A model generated the notes under the pieces. It saw only the letters and a program-made list of their open reading frames with translations. It searched no databases and was not told where the DNA came from. Position numbers and translations under genes: made by a program. A DNA stretch of 64,000 nucleotides from Xylophilus rhododendri (GTDB lineage Bacteria; Pseudomonadota; Gammaproteobacteria; Burkholderiales; Burkholderiaceae_C): positions 4,712,001 through 4,776,000 of the forward strand of contig NZ_CP047650.1 in NCBI RefSeq assembly GCF_009906855.1. Direction: 5' to 3'. This document shows positions 50,868-58,894 of the stretch, piece by piece. Position 1 is the stretch's first letter. The number at the start of each line of letters is the position of its first letter.

Positions 50868-51292
50868 CGAAATCGCCTGAGAGATTCGACCTGGCGGGCG
50901 GGGAATATTCGCCGCCGAGCCCTTTCCAGACCCTGGATGAAATCATCGCAGAGAGTCGTTCCCGGAAATATCACCGCACCGCCTCTGCGGTGCTGGTTTA
51001 TCTGGTCGTGGCGGGCCTGCTCGTTTTTCTGGCAGCGCTATTGCTGGCGCTGAAAATGGATCTGGCCCATGCCAGCACGCCGGTCGTCGCCATCGCAGCG
51101 TCCACCATCGTGTCGATCACCGTGCTGACCATCGCCTTGGCCAAGTATTCGTTCGGCATGGGCGACAGGCCGGACGACAGCGGCAAGAAGGAAAAAGGCG
51201 AGGCATTCACGGCGCCCACCATCGAAATGGTGAAGGTGCTGGGCGATGTCGTCGGCAAGGCGGGTGAGGCCCTCAAGGGGCTGAAGCCCTAA
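50864..51292 (+). CDS. two-TM protein coupled to ImmA/IrrE peptidase
   Basis: A 142-aa protein with a polar N terminus (1-38), two adjacent membrane segments (LVYLVVAGLLVFLAALLLAL and ASTIVSITVLTIALAKYSF), and a soluble C-terminal tail with Gly/Lys-rich start (DDSGKKEKGEAF) then a helix (EMVKVLGDVVGKAGEALKGL). It starts at a GTG overlapping the peptidase stop (GTGA). No family is recognised. Two-TM proteins beside regulatory proteases are seen in some toxin or defence modules; here that is only a suggestion. Confidence 0.7.
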   Translation: MTKSPERFDLAGGEYSPPSPFQTLDEIIAESRSRKYHRTASAVLVYLVVAGLLVFLAALLLALKMDLAHASTPVVAIAASTIVSITVLTIALAKYSFGMGDRPDDSGKKEKGEAFTAPTIEMVKVLGDVVGKAGEALKGLKP

Positions 51293-52180
51293 TCAGCTTT
51301 CGATGGCGCGGGCGCTGCCGCACACGGCGCGGGCTTCTTCCAGCAGCGCATCGGCCAGTGCCGCCCGCGGCCCGTGGGTGGCCCACACCAGGCCCACACG
51401 CCGCACCGGCGCGCGTTCGGGCAGGGGGATCTTCACGATCTCCAGCCCGCCCTGCCACATCGGCACCCAGTCCGGCAGCAGGGCCACGCCCAGGCCCTGG
51501 CCGACCAGCGCGGCCACGGCCATCAGGCTGTTGATCTCCAGGCGCTGGCGTACACGGATGCCGTGGTCGCGCAGATAGCGGTCCGCCAGCTGGCCGCCGA
51601 GTACCGAGCGGTCGTAGCGGATGAAGGGCAGGCTGGCCAGCAGCTCGTGCGCATCGCGGCCGGCCTGGGCGGCCGGGGCCACCACCACCATCTGCTCCTC
51701 CAGCAGCACCGACCAGGAACTGGCCTTGCCGATGGAGAACTGCGGCTCCACCACGATGGCCGCATCCAGGCTGCCGGCCGCGACCTGGCGGCACAGCTCC
51801 ACCGAGGCGCCTGGTTCGACATAGACGGACAGTTCCGGATACCGCCGGTAGAGCCGCTGCAGCACCGGCGGCAGCACGCCGGTGAGCGCCGAGCCGAAGA
51901 CACCCAGGCGCAGTTCGCCGAGCGAGCCGCCGCCGGTCACCGACCGCAGGTCGCGCACCTCGCGCAGCACGCTGCGGGCGCGGTCCAGCATGGCCAGCCC
52001 CACCTCGGTCGGCCGCACCGAGCGGCCCACGCGCTGCACCAGGGCCGAGCCGATATCGTCCTCCAGCGCCTTCACCCGTGCGGCGATGGCGGCGGGTGTC
52101 AGGTCGAGCCGGCGCGCGGCCTCGGCCATGGAGCCGAGTTCGACCACGGCGACGAAGCTCTGCAGGTAGCGGGTGTCCAT
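51293..52180 (-). CDS. LysR-family transcriptional regulator
   Basis: A 295-aa protein. The HTH region MAEAARRLDLTPAAIAARVK is followed by the linker helix and an effector domain (LGELRLGVFGSALTGVLPP; LVGQGLGVALLPDWV). It lies 52 nt downstream of the amino-acid-binding protein gene, on the same strand, so it may be co-transcribed with it or have its own promoter. Its stop meets the stop of the two-TM gene with no gap. The ATG at 52180 gives the standard N terminus MDTRYLQSFVAVVELG. Confidence 0.88.
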   Translation of the reverse strand: MDTRYLQSFVAVVELGSMAEAARRLDLTPAAIAARVKALEDDIGSALVQRVGRSVRPTEVGLAMLDRARSVLREVRDLRSVTGGGSLGELRLGVFGSALTGVLPPVLQRLYRRYPELSVYVEPGASVELCRQVAAGSLDAAIVVEPQFSIGKASSWSVLLEEQMVVVAPAAQAGRDAHELLASLPFIRYDRSVLGGQLADRYLRDHGIRVRQRLEINSLMAVAALVGQGLGVALLPDWVPMWQGGLEIVKIPLPERAPVRRVGLVWATHGPRAALADALLEEARAVCGSARAIES

Positions 52181-52232
52181 GGCGGGCAAATGTACGTGCG
52201 GTCCATCGCGCCGGCCATGGGCATAGTCCCGG

Positions 52233-53129
52233 TCAGACCCCGTTGCTGTTCGGATTGCGATAGATATCCTTGATCGCATCCGTCATCGGGAAATTCAGGT
52301 TCGCGTTGGTCGGCGGGATGGGCTTCAGGAACCACTTGGCGTAGATCTGCTCGATCGCGCCGGATTTCATCAGCTCGGTCACCGTGCCGTCGACCACGTC
52401 CTTGAAGGCCGGATCGTCCTTGCGGTACATGATCCCGTAGGGCTCCTGGCGCAGGGATTCGCCGGTGAGGATCTTGAACTCGCCCGGGTTGGGCGCGGTG
52501 GCGATGAAGCCGGCCAGCTGCACGTCGTCCAGCACATAGGCCACGGCGCGGTCGGAGGCCATCATCAGGAAGCCGTCGGCCGTGTCCTTGGCGTAGATCT
52601 CCTTGACCTCCAGCGTCTTGCGCTGGGCGCGCAGCAGCGCGATGGAGGTGCTGCCCGACACGGCCGACACCGTCTTGCCGTTCATGTCGGCGAAGCTGTT
52701 GATGCCCGAGCTCTTCTTCACCGCCGCCGTGATCGAGGTCACGAAATGGCTGGGCGCGAAGGCCACCTGCTTCTGCCGGTCCACCGTGTTGGTGGTGGTG
52801 GCGCAGTCCAGGTCCACCGTGCCGTTGGTCAGCAGCGGGATGCGGTTGGTGGAGGTGAGCATGGTGTAGCGCACCTCCAGGTTGGGCATGGCCAGCTTGG
52901 CCTTGATGGCGTCCACGATCTTCAGGCAAATGTCGGTGGTGAAGCCGACCGGGTCGCCGCCGCCGTTGGGCTTGTACGAGAAGGGGATCTGGCTCTCGCG
53001 GCCGCCGATCTGGATCACGCCGCTGGACTTGATCTTGGCGAGCGTGTCGTTGCTCTGCGCCATGGCGGTGGAACACAGGAGCGCGGCGGTGGCGGCGACG
53101 GCGAGCATGGCGGGCAAACGGAGCTTCAT
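52233..53129 (-). CDS. polar amino-acid ABC transporter substrate-binding protein (GltI-like, SBP family 3)
   Basis: A 298-aa protein with a signal peptide (LPAMLAVAATAALLCSTAMAQ) and family-3 binding features resembling the glutamate/aspartate protein GltI: IKSSGVIQIGGRESQIPFSY, GFTTDICLKIVDAIK, VDLDCATTTNTVDRQKQVAF and EPYGIMYRKDDPAF. No permease or ATPase gene is adjacent, so it must use a transporter encoded elsewhere. Downstream of the aminotransferase gene by 47 nt, it may supply that enzyme's amino-acid substrate. Confidence 0.88.
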   Translation of the reverse strand: MKLRLPAMLAVAATAALLCSTAMAQSNDTLAKIKSSGVIQIGGRESQIPFSYKPNGGGDPVGFTTDICLKIVDAIKAKLAMPNLEVRYTMLTSTNRIPLLTNGTVDLDCATTTNTVDRQKQVAFAPSHFVTSITAAVKKSSGINSFADMNGKTVSAVSGSTSIALLRAQRKTLEVKEIYAKDTADGFLMMASDRAVAYVLDDVQLAGFIATAPNPGEFKILTGESLRQEPYGIMYRKDDPAFKDVVDGTVTELMKSGAIEQIYAKWFLKPIPPTNANLNFPMTDAIKDIYRNPNSNGV

Positions 53130-53176
53130 GGTCTTCTCTTTCGGGGTGGATCGGGTCAGGGTTCGGTTCGACGGAT

Positions 53177-54394
53177 TCAGCGCAGCGCGGCGACGGCCTG
53201 GGCGATGGCCGCGCAGCCGCGGTCGATCTCCGCGGCCGAGGTGGCGAACGACAGGCGCAGGTAGCCCGGCATGCCGTAGGAGCTGCCGTCCACGCTGGCC
53301 ACGCCGACCGCGTCGAGCAGGTAGGCGGCCACGTCGGGGTCGCCGGCCAGCAGCCGGCCCTGGGGCGTGGTCTTGCCGAGCAGGCCTTGCACGCTGGGGA
53401 ACAGGTAGAACGCGCCGTCGGGGCTGCTGCACGACACGCCGGGGATGGTGGCCAGGCCGCTCACCATGCGGTCGCGGCGTTGTTCGAACAGATCGCGGGC
53501 CTGTGCCACGCACTCCTGCGGGCCTTCGAGGGCGGTCACCGCGGCGGCCTGGCCCACGGCGCTGGCGCAGGTGGTGGTCTGCGAGGCCAGCAGGGTCATG
53601 GCGCGGATCAGGTCCAGCGGCCCGGCCGCGTAGCCCACGCGCCAGCCGGTCATGGCATAGGCCTTGGAGACGCCGTTGACCACCAGCGTGCGATCGGCCA
53701 GATCGGGCGCCACGTTCAGCGGCGACAGGTGGCGGGCGCCGCCGTAGGCGAAGTGTTCGTAGATCTCGTCGGTCATCACCCGCACGGCGGGAAACCCGCG
53801 CAGCACCTCGCACAGCGCGCCCAGCTCGGACTCGGTGTAGATGGCGCCGCTGGGGTTGTTGGGCGTGTTCAACACCAGCCAGCGGCTGCGCGGTGTCAGG
53901 GCCTGGCGCAGCGCCTCGGGCGTGAGCTTGAAACCGGTGGCGGCGCTGCTGGGCGCGATCACCGGCGTGCCGCCGTTGAGCAGCACCATGTCCGGATAGG
54001 ACACCCAGTAGGGCGCCGGGATGACCACCTCGTCGTCCTCGTTCAGGGTGGCGGCGAAGGCATTGAAGATCAGCTGCTTGGCGCCGGTGCCCACGATCAC
54101 CTGCCCGGGCTGGAAGTCCAGCCGGTTCTCGCGCTGGAGTTTGGCGCAGATGGCGCGGCGCAGCGCGGGTGTGCCGGCCGAGCCGGTGTAGCGGGTGGCG
54201 CCTTCGGCCAGGGCGCGTGCGCCGGCCTGCACGATGTGTTCGGGCGTGGGGAAGTCGGGCTCGCCGATGGTGAAGTCGATGATGTCGCGGCCGGCCGCGC
54301 GCAGGGCGTCGACCCGGGCCTTGGCCGCCACGCTGGGCGAGGGCTTGACCTGGGCCAGGCGCGAGGAAAAGGAGGCAGTGGAAGCAGTGCTCAT
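53177..54394 (-). CDS. class I pyridoxal-phosphate aminotransferase (aspartate aminotransferase-like)
   Basis: A 405-aa fold type I enzyme. IIDFTIGEPDFPTP at the N terminus, YPDMVLLNGG, LNTPNNPSGAIY, VMTDEIYEHFAY, the PLP lysine K244 in VSKAYAMTGWRVGY, and LRLSFATS with the carboxylate-binding arginine. It transfers amino groups between amino and 2-oxo acids. The ATG at 54394 is preferred; an upstream in-frame start would lie in the control region shared with the divergent LysR gene. Grouping with a GltI-like protein suggests use of an acidic amino acid or its analogue. Confidence 0.9.
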   Translation of the reverse strand: MSTASTASFSSRLAQVKPSPSVAAKARVDALRAAGRDIIDFTIGEPDFPTPEHIVQAGARALAEGATRYTGSAGTPALRRAICAKLQRENRLDFQPGQVIVGTGAKQLIFNAFAATLNEDDEVVIPAPYWVSYPDMVLLNGGTPVIAPSSAATGFKLTPEALRQALTPRSRWLVLNTPNNPSGAIYTESELGALCEVLRGFPAVRVMTDEIYEHFAYGGARHLSPLNVAPDLADRTLVVNGVSKAYAMTGWRVGYAAGPLDLIRAMTLLASQTTTCASAVGQAAAVTALEGPQECVAQARDLFEQRRDRMVSGLATIPGVSCSSPDGAFYLFPSVQGLLGKTTPQGRLLAGDPDVAAYLLDAVGVASVDGSSYGMPGYLRLSFATSAAEIDRGCAAIAQAVAALR

Positions 54395-54420
54395 GCCGCG
54401 CATTCTTCGAGCGCCGGGAA

Positions 54421-54441
54421 ATTTAAAAAAGCGATTTAAAT
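54421..54441. promoter_or_regulatory. palindromic operator between aminotransferase and LysR genes
   Basis: ATTTAAA-AAAGCGA-TTTAAAT, perfect 7-bp arms around a 7-nt centre, in the middle of the 111-nt gap between the divergent genes. It is AT-rich in a GC-rich genome and is a good candidate for binding by the LysR regulator encoded at 54506. Confidence 0.6.
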
Positions 54442-54505
54442 CTATCTGTATGCATTCCAAAAGTGGATATAAACCCGATAGCACCCCAGTTTCAGCACCA
54501 AAACG

Positions 54506-55450
54506 ATGACTTTCAAACAGCTAGAGGCCTTGTTCTGGATCGCCCAGCTCGGCGGCTTCTCGCAGGCCGCGCAGAAGCTGCACACCAGCCAGTCGGCGGT
54601 TTCCAAGCGGGTGCAGGAGCTGGAGGAGTTCTTCGAAACCCCGCTCTTCGACCGCAGCCAGCGCGCCGCCCGCCTCACCGAAAAGGGCGAGGAGATGTTC
54701 GTGCTGGCCAAAAAGCTCCTGGCCCAGCGCGACTCCGCCATCGAGCAGTTCAGCCGCCCCGAGGTGCTGGAGCGCCGGCTGCGCCTGGGCATCACCGAGC
54801 TGACCGCCATGACCTGGCTGCCGCGGCTGATCGAGACCATCCGCGATCTCTATCCCAAGGTGGTGATCGAACCCACGGTGGACAGCAGCCCGCACCTGCG
54901 CGACCAGCTGCTGGCCGGCGAACTCGACCTGGTGGTGGTGCCCGACGCCTTTGGCGACAGCCGCATGACGAGCACCCGCATCGGCCAGGTCGCCCACGCC
55001 TGGCTGTGCCGCCCGGGGCTGATCGCCACCGACCGCGCCTGGCGCCTGCACGAGCTGGCCCAGTACCGCATGCTGGTGCAGGGGCCGCAGTCGGGCACCG
55101 GCAGGGTCTACGACGCCTGGCTGAAGGAGCAGGGCGCCGAGCCGCGCGACCCGATCCAGGTGAGCAACCTGGTGGCGATGCTGGGCCTGGTGATGTCCGG
55201 CCTGGGCGTGACCTACCTGCCGCACCAGTGCCTGGCGCCGCTGATCGCGGCCGGCATGCTCAGCGCCATCGAGGTCACGCCGCAGCTGCCGCCGATGCAC
55301 TACGTGGCCATGCACAAGGTGGAGCAGCGCAGCACCCTGGTCACGGCGGTGGTGATGCTGGCGCAGGAGTGCTGCGATTTCGGGGCGATGTTCCAGGGGC
55401 TGGGGCAGACCATGGCGCATCGGGGGAAAGTCGCGGGCCTGGAGCGATGA
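54506..55450 (+). CDS. LysR-family transcriptional regulator of the aminotransferase unit
   Basis: A 314-aa protein. FSQAAQKLHTSQSAVSKRVQ is the helix-turn-helix, followed by ETPLFDRSQRAARLTEKGEE and a full effector domain (LRLGITELTAMTWLPRLIE; MSGLGVTYLPHQCL). It is divergent from the aminotransferase gene with an AT-rich palindrome between them, so it probably controls that gene and the GltI-like gene downstream of it. Confidence 0.9.
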   Translation: MTFKQLEALFWIAQLGGFSQAAQKLHTSQSAVSKRVQELEEFFETPLFDRSQRAARLTEKGEEMFVLAKKLLAQRDSAIEQFSRPEVLERRLRLGITELTAMTWLPRLIETIRDLYPKVVIEPTVDSSPHLRDQLLAGELDLVVVPDAFGDSRMTSTRIGQVAHAWLCRPGLIATDRAWRLHELAQYRMLVQGPQSGTGRVYDAWLKEQGAEPRDPIQVSNLVAMLGLVMSGLGVTYLPHQCLAPLIAAGMLSAIEVTPQLPPMHYVAMHKVEQRSTLVTAVVMLAQECCDFGAMFQGLGQTMAHRGKVAGLER

Positions 55451-55599
55451 GAGTGATGCTTGCGAGCCTGGTCGGCGCGCCGCGCAGCTTCGTGATGTCG
55501 GCGAGCGTGGATTTCTGAACGCGGCCCTATGCCGGAGCTAAGTCTGGGCGGGCAGGATGGTTTTCCTCCTCCACTCACGCGCCCCGGCGCCCGCCGCCC

Positions 55600-56382
55600 A
55601 TGAAGACCCGCCAGCCGCCCGTCACGCCCGGCCTGCTCAACAAGGTGCCCGAGGTGGCCCTGTCGTTCTGGGTCATCAAGATCATGTCGACCACCGTGGG
55701 CGAAACCGCGGCCGACTATCTGGCCGCCGATGCCGGCCTGGGCCTGGGGCCCACCACCGTCGTCATGGGCCTGCTGCTGGCCGGCGCGCTGGCGCTGCAG
55801 CTGCGCAGCCGGCGCTGCGTGCCGGCCCTCTACTGGCTGACGGTGGTGCTGGTGAGCATCGTCGGCACGCAGATCACCGACCTGCTGACCGACCAGGCGG
55901 GCGTCAGCCTCTACCTCAGCAGCTCGGCCTTCGCCCTGGCGCTGGCGGCCATCTTCGCCGTCTGGTTCGCCAGCGAACGCACGCTGTCGATCCACGCCAT
56001 CGTCACGCCGCGGCGCGAGGGCTTCTACTGGGCCGCCATCCTCTGCACCTTCGCGCTGGGCACCGCCGCGGGCGACCTGGCCACCGAGGCGCTCGGCCTG
56101 GGCTTCCTGCCAGGGGCGGCATGCTTCGGCGCGCTGATCGCCGCGACCATCGTGTTCTGGCGCCTGGGCGGGCATCCGGTGCTGTGCTTCTGGATCGCCT
56201 ATATCCTCACGCGTCCCTTCGGCGCGGCGTTGGGCGACTGGCTCACCCAGCCGCGCGCCGACGGCGGGCTGGAGCTGGGCACGATGCTGGTCAGCGCGGC
56301 CTTCCTGGCCACCATCGTGGTGCTGGTGGCCGTGGCGCAGCTGCGGCCGGCAAGCCCGGAACTGAAACAGGACAAGGCATGA
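55600..56382 (+). CDS. COG4705-type membrane protein
   Basis: A 260-aa integral membrane protein with about seven or eight hydrophobic segments. The N-terminal KVPEVALSFWVIKIMSTTVGETAADYL matches the conserved COG4705 signature (core KVPEVALSFW, TTVGETAADYL), and the related segment FALGTAAGDLATEALGLGF repeats in the second half, suggesting internal duplication. Family function is unknown. It is followed at 60 nt by the OmpR-type regulator, so the three genes may be one unit. A CTAAGTC at 55538 resembles half of the regulator site found before the PepSY gene. Confidence 0.8.
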   Translation: MKTRQPPVTPGLLNKVPEVALSFWVIKIMSTTVGETAADYLAADAGLGLGPTTVVMGLLLAGALALQLRSRRCVPALYWLTVVLVSIVGTQITDLLTDQAGVSLYLSSSAFALALAAIFAVWFASERTLSIHAIVTPRREGFYWAAILCTFALGTAAGDLATEALGLGFLPGAACFGALIAATIVFWRLGGHPVLCFWIAYILTRPFGAALGDWLTQPRADGGLELGTMLVSAAFLATIVVLVAVAQLRPASPELKQDKA

Positions 56383-56442
56383 ACATCCGCGCACAGAGGA
56401 TCACCGAGACACCGGCCATGCAGGCGCCACGGGCGCGCTGAC

Positions 56443-57120
56443 ATGCGCGTGCTGCTGGTCGAGGACGACGGCATGATCGGCGAGGCCGTCCATGCCGCCC
56501 TGGCCGATGCCGGCGACGCCGCCGACTGGGTGCGCGACGGCAGCGCCGCCCTGGCCGCGCTGGCCTGCCAGCACTACGACCTGGTGCTGCTCGACCTGGG
56601 CCTGCCCGGCGCCGACGGCCTGGAGGTGCTGGCCCGCCTGCGTGCCGCGCAGAACCCGGTGCCGGTGCTGGTGGTCACCGCGCGCGACGCGCTCGACGAC
56701 CGCCTGCGCGGCCTGGACGGCGGCGCCGACGACTATGTGCTCAAGCCCTTCGAGATGGCCGAACTGCTGGCCCGCATGCGCGCGGTGCTGCGCCGCAAGT
56801 CGGGCAGCGGCGCGCCGCTGCTGGGCAACGGGGTGGTGTCGCTCGATCCCGCCACCCGCGAGGCGGTGGTGCAGGGCGCCGGGGGGGCCGCGCCGCCGGT
56901 GCAGCTGTCGCGGCGCGAGTTCGCCCTGCTGCAGGCGCTGCTGCTGCGGCCGGGCGCCATCCTGTCGCGCGCCGACCTGGAGGACCGCATCTACGGCTGG
57001 GGCCAGGAGGTGGAGAGCAATGCGGTGGAATTCCTGATCCACGCCCTGCGCCGCAAGCTGGGCACCGACATCATCAAGAACGTGCGGGGGGCCGGATGGC
57101 GGGTATCCAGGGGCGCATGA
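56443..57120 (+). CDS. OmpR-family response regulator (PmrA/QseB-like)
   Basis: A 225-aa protein. The receiver domain has acidic E7-D8-D9 (LVEDDG), phosphoacceptor D51 in LLDLGLPG, T79 and K101 in VLKPF. The C-terminal winged helix contains LSRREFALLQALLL and VEFLIHALRRKLG. It overlaps the kinase gene (ATGA). Its subgroup recognises direct repeats with an 11-bp period, and such a pair is present before the PepSY gene at 58857-58874. Confidence 0.92.
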   Translation: MRVLLVEDDGMIGEAVHAALADAGDAADWVRDGSAALAALACQHYDLVLLDLGLPGADGLEVLARLRAAQNPVPVLVVTARDALDDRLRGLDGGADDYVLKPFEMAELLARMRAVLRRKSGSGAPLLGNGVVSLDPATREAVVQGAGGAAPPVQLSRREFALLQALLLRPGAILSRADLEDRIYGWGQEVESNAVEFLIHALRRKLGTDIIKNVRGAGWRVSRGA

Positions 57121-58448
57121 AGCGCATCGGCGCATCGCTGCAGCTGCGGCTGTCGGTCTCGCTGGCGCTGGCCATCCTGCTGGTCGGCGCGCTGGCGGGC
57201 GGCCTGGCCTTCCGTGCCGCCCTGGAGGAGGCCCACGAACTGCAGGACGACACCCTGCGCCAGGTGGCCCTGCTGTTCGACCGGCAGCCGCTGCCGCCCT
57301 CCGCCGCGCAGGCGGACGCCCCGCAGGATTCGGACGAGGACTCCCGTGTGCTGGTGCAGCTGCTGGGCGAGCCGCATCCCGCCGCCCGCGCGCTGCCGCT
57401 GCCGCCCGGCCTGGCCGACGGGCTGCATACCCTGGAGATCCAGGGCGAGACCTACCGCGCCCTGGTCCGCGGCAGTGCCGCCGGCCAGCGCATCGCCGTG
57501 CTGCAGCCCACCGAACTGCGCGACGAGATCGCCCGCGAAGGCGCCTTGCGCGCCCTGGTGCCGCTGCTGGTGCTGGTGCCGGTGCTGCTGCTGGTCGTGG
57601 CGCACCTGGTGCGCAAGATGTTCCGGCCGATCGCCGTGCTCTCGCGCGAGATCGACCGGCGTGCCGACGACGCGCTGCATCCGGTGGACGAGGCGCCGCT
57701 GCCGCTGGAAGTGCGCCCCTTCGCGGTGGCCATCAACCGCATGCTGGGCCGGGTGGAGCAGTCCATGCAGGTCCAGCGCCGCTTCGTGGCCGATGCGGCG
57801 CACGAGCTGCGCTCGCCGCTGACCGCCTTGTCGCTGCAGGCCGAAAGGCTGGCCGAGGCCGACATGTCCGCGCCCGCGCGCGATCGCCTGGCCGCCCTGC
57901 GCCAGGGCATCGCGCGCGGCCGCCGCCTGCTCGACCAGCTGCTGGGCCTGGCGCGCGCTCAGGCCCCGGCGCAGTCCGTCCCGCGCGAGGGCGCGCGGCC
58001 GGCCTCGGTGCAGCAGGTGTTCCGCGAGGTACTGGAGGACCTGATGCCGCTGGCGGAAGCCCGCGGCATCGACATCGGCGTGGAGGGCGAGCAGGACGCC
58101 CTGGTCCGCCTCGACGCCTTCGAACTGGCCGCCGTCATCCGCAACCTGGTCGACAACGCCGTGCGCTACACCCCCGAAGGCGGCCAGGTCGACCTGTCGG
58201 TGCGCCTGGCCTCGGGCCGCGCCGTGCTCTGCGTGGAGGACTCCGGCCCCGGCATCGCGCCCGGGGAGCGCGAACGGGTGTTCGATCCCTTCTACCGGGT
58301 GCCGGGCAGCAGCCAGTCCGGCGCGGGGCTGGGCCTGTCCATCGTGCGCACCTTGCTGGCGCGGATCGGCGGCGACATCGATCTGGCCTACCGCGACGAG
58401 GCGGCGGCCACCGGCCTGCGGGTCAGGCTGGTGCTGCCGCTGGCCTGA
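57117..58448 (+). CDS. sensor histidine kinase (PmrB/QseC-like)
   Basis: A 443-aa inner-membrane kinase: TM1 about 13-33, a periplasmic domain of about 110 residues rich in Ala, Asp and Glu, TM2 about 146-163, then a HAMP-like linker. H229 lies in DAAHELRSPLTALSL, the N-box IRNLVDNAVRYTP at 341-353, and EDSGPGI and GAGLGLSIV in the ATP domain. It phosphorylates the OmpR-type partner whose gene it overlaps. The acidic periplasmic part could bind cations, in keeping with the nearby metal-type efflux operon. Confidence 0.92.
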   Translation: MKRIGASLQLRLSVSLALAILLVGALAGGLAFRAALEEAHELQDDTLRQVALLFDRQPLPPSAAQADAPQDSDEDSRVLVQLLGEPHPAARALPLPPGLADGLHTLEIQGETYRALVRGSAAGQRIAVLQPTELRDEIAREGALRALVPLLVLVPVLLLVVAHLVRKMFRPIAVLSREIDRRADDALHPVDEAPLPLEVRPFAVAINRMLGRVEQSMQVQRRFVADAAHELRSPLTALSLQAERLAEADMSAPARDRLAALRQGIARGRRLLDQLLGLARAQAPAQSVPREGARPASVQQVFREVLEDLMPLAEARGIDIGVEGEQDALVRLDAFELAAVIRNLVDNAVRYTPEGGQVDLSVRLASGRAVLCVEDSGPGIAPGERERVFDPFYRVPGSSQSGAGLGLSIVRTLLARIGGDIDLAYRDEAAATGLRVRLVLPLA

Positions 58449-58453
58449 GGATT

Positions 58454-58801
58454 TCAGTCCTTCTCGCCGTGTTCGTCGTCGTGGTCCATCCGGTCCTCGG
58501 CCGAGGAGATCACGGTGCCCTTGTCGGCATCGATGCGCACATCGAACACCTTGGCGCCGCTGACCACCTCCACCTCGTAGATGCCGCCCTGCCGCGAGTG
58601 CTCGTATTCGGCGCGGGAGGCCTTGCCGTTGGCGGCCTGCTCGGCGGCGGCCACGGCCTGGACCAGGCTGAACCTGGCGCTGGCGATGGCCATCGCGTCG
58701 TTCTCCGCCTTGCCGAGGTCCGCATGGGCCAGGGTGCCGGCCGCGCCGGCCACCGCGGCCACGAGGGTGCAGGCGAGGGCTGTCTTGTGATGCTTTTGCA
58801 T
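58454..58801 (-). CDS. exported PepSY-domain protein
   Basis: A 115-aa protein with a signal peptide (ALACTLVAAVAGAAGTLAHA) and a PepSY domain: SLVQAVAAAEQAANGKASRAEYE then YEVEVVSGAKVFDVRIDADKG (cores VQAVAAAEQAANGKA and YEVEVVSGAKVFDV). An acidic, His-containing tail (EDRMDHDDEHGEKD) could bind metal. Such small PepSY proteins are often co-located with OmpR/kinase pairs and are induced by them. It is convergent with the kinase gene (5 nt between the stops) and has regulator-like repeats in its upstream region. Confidence 0.88.
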   Translation of the reverse strand: MQKHHKTALACTLVAAVAGAAGTLAHADLGKAENDAMAIASARFSLVQAVAAAEQAANGKASRAEYEHSRQGGIYEVEVVSGAKVFDVRIDADKGTVISSAEDRMDHDDEHGEKD

Positions 58802-58856
58802 GGATGTCTTCCTGAGGGCACGCAGGGATTTGCGTAACCCGCAGGCTAGGCCCCGT

Positions 58857-58874
58857 CACTTAGCCCACACTGAG
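58857..58874 (-). promoter_or_regulatory. OmpR-type response-regulator box upstream of the PepSY gene
   Basis: On the minus strand CTCAGTG (58874-58868), TGGG, CTAAGTG (58863-58857) form direct repeats with an 11-bp period, as used by PmrA/QseB-type regulators. It lies 56 nt before the PepSY start, between the end of the phosphoethanolamine-transferase-like gene and the PepSY gene. Confidence 0.55.
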
Positions 58875-58894
58875 CGGGCCTGCATGCGTGCTGC

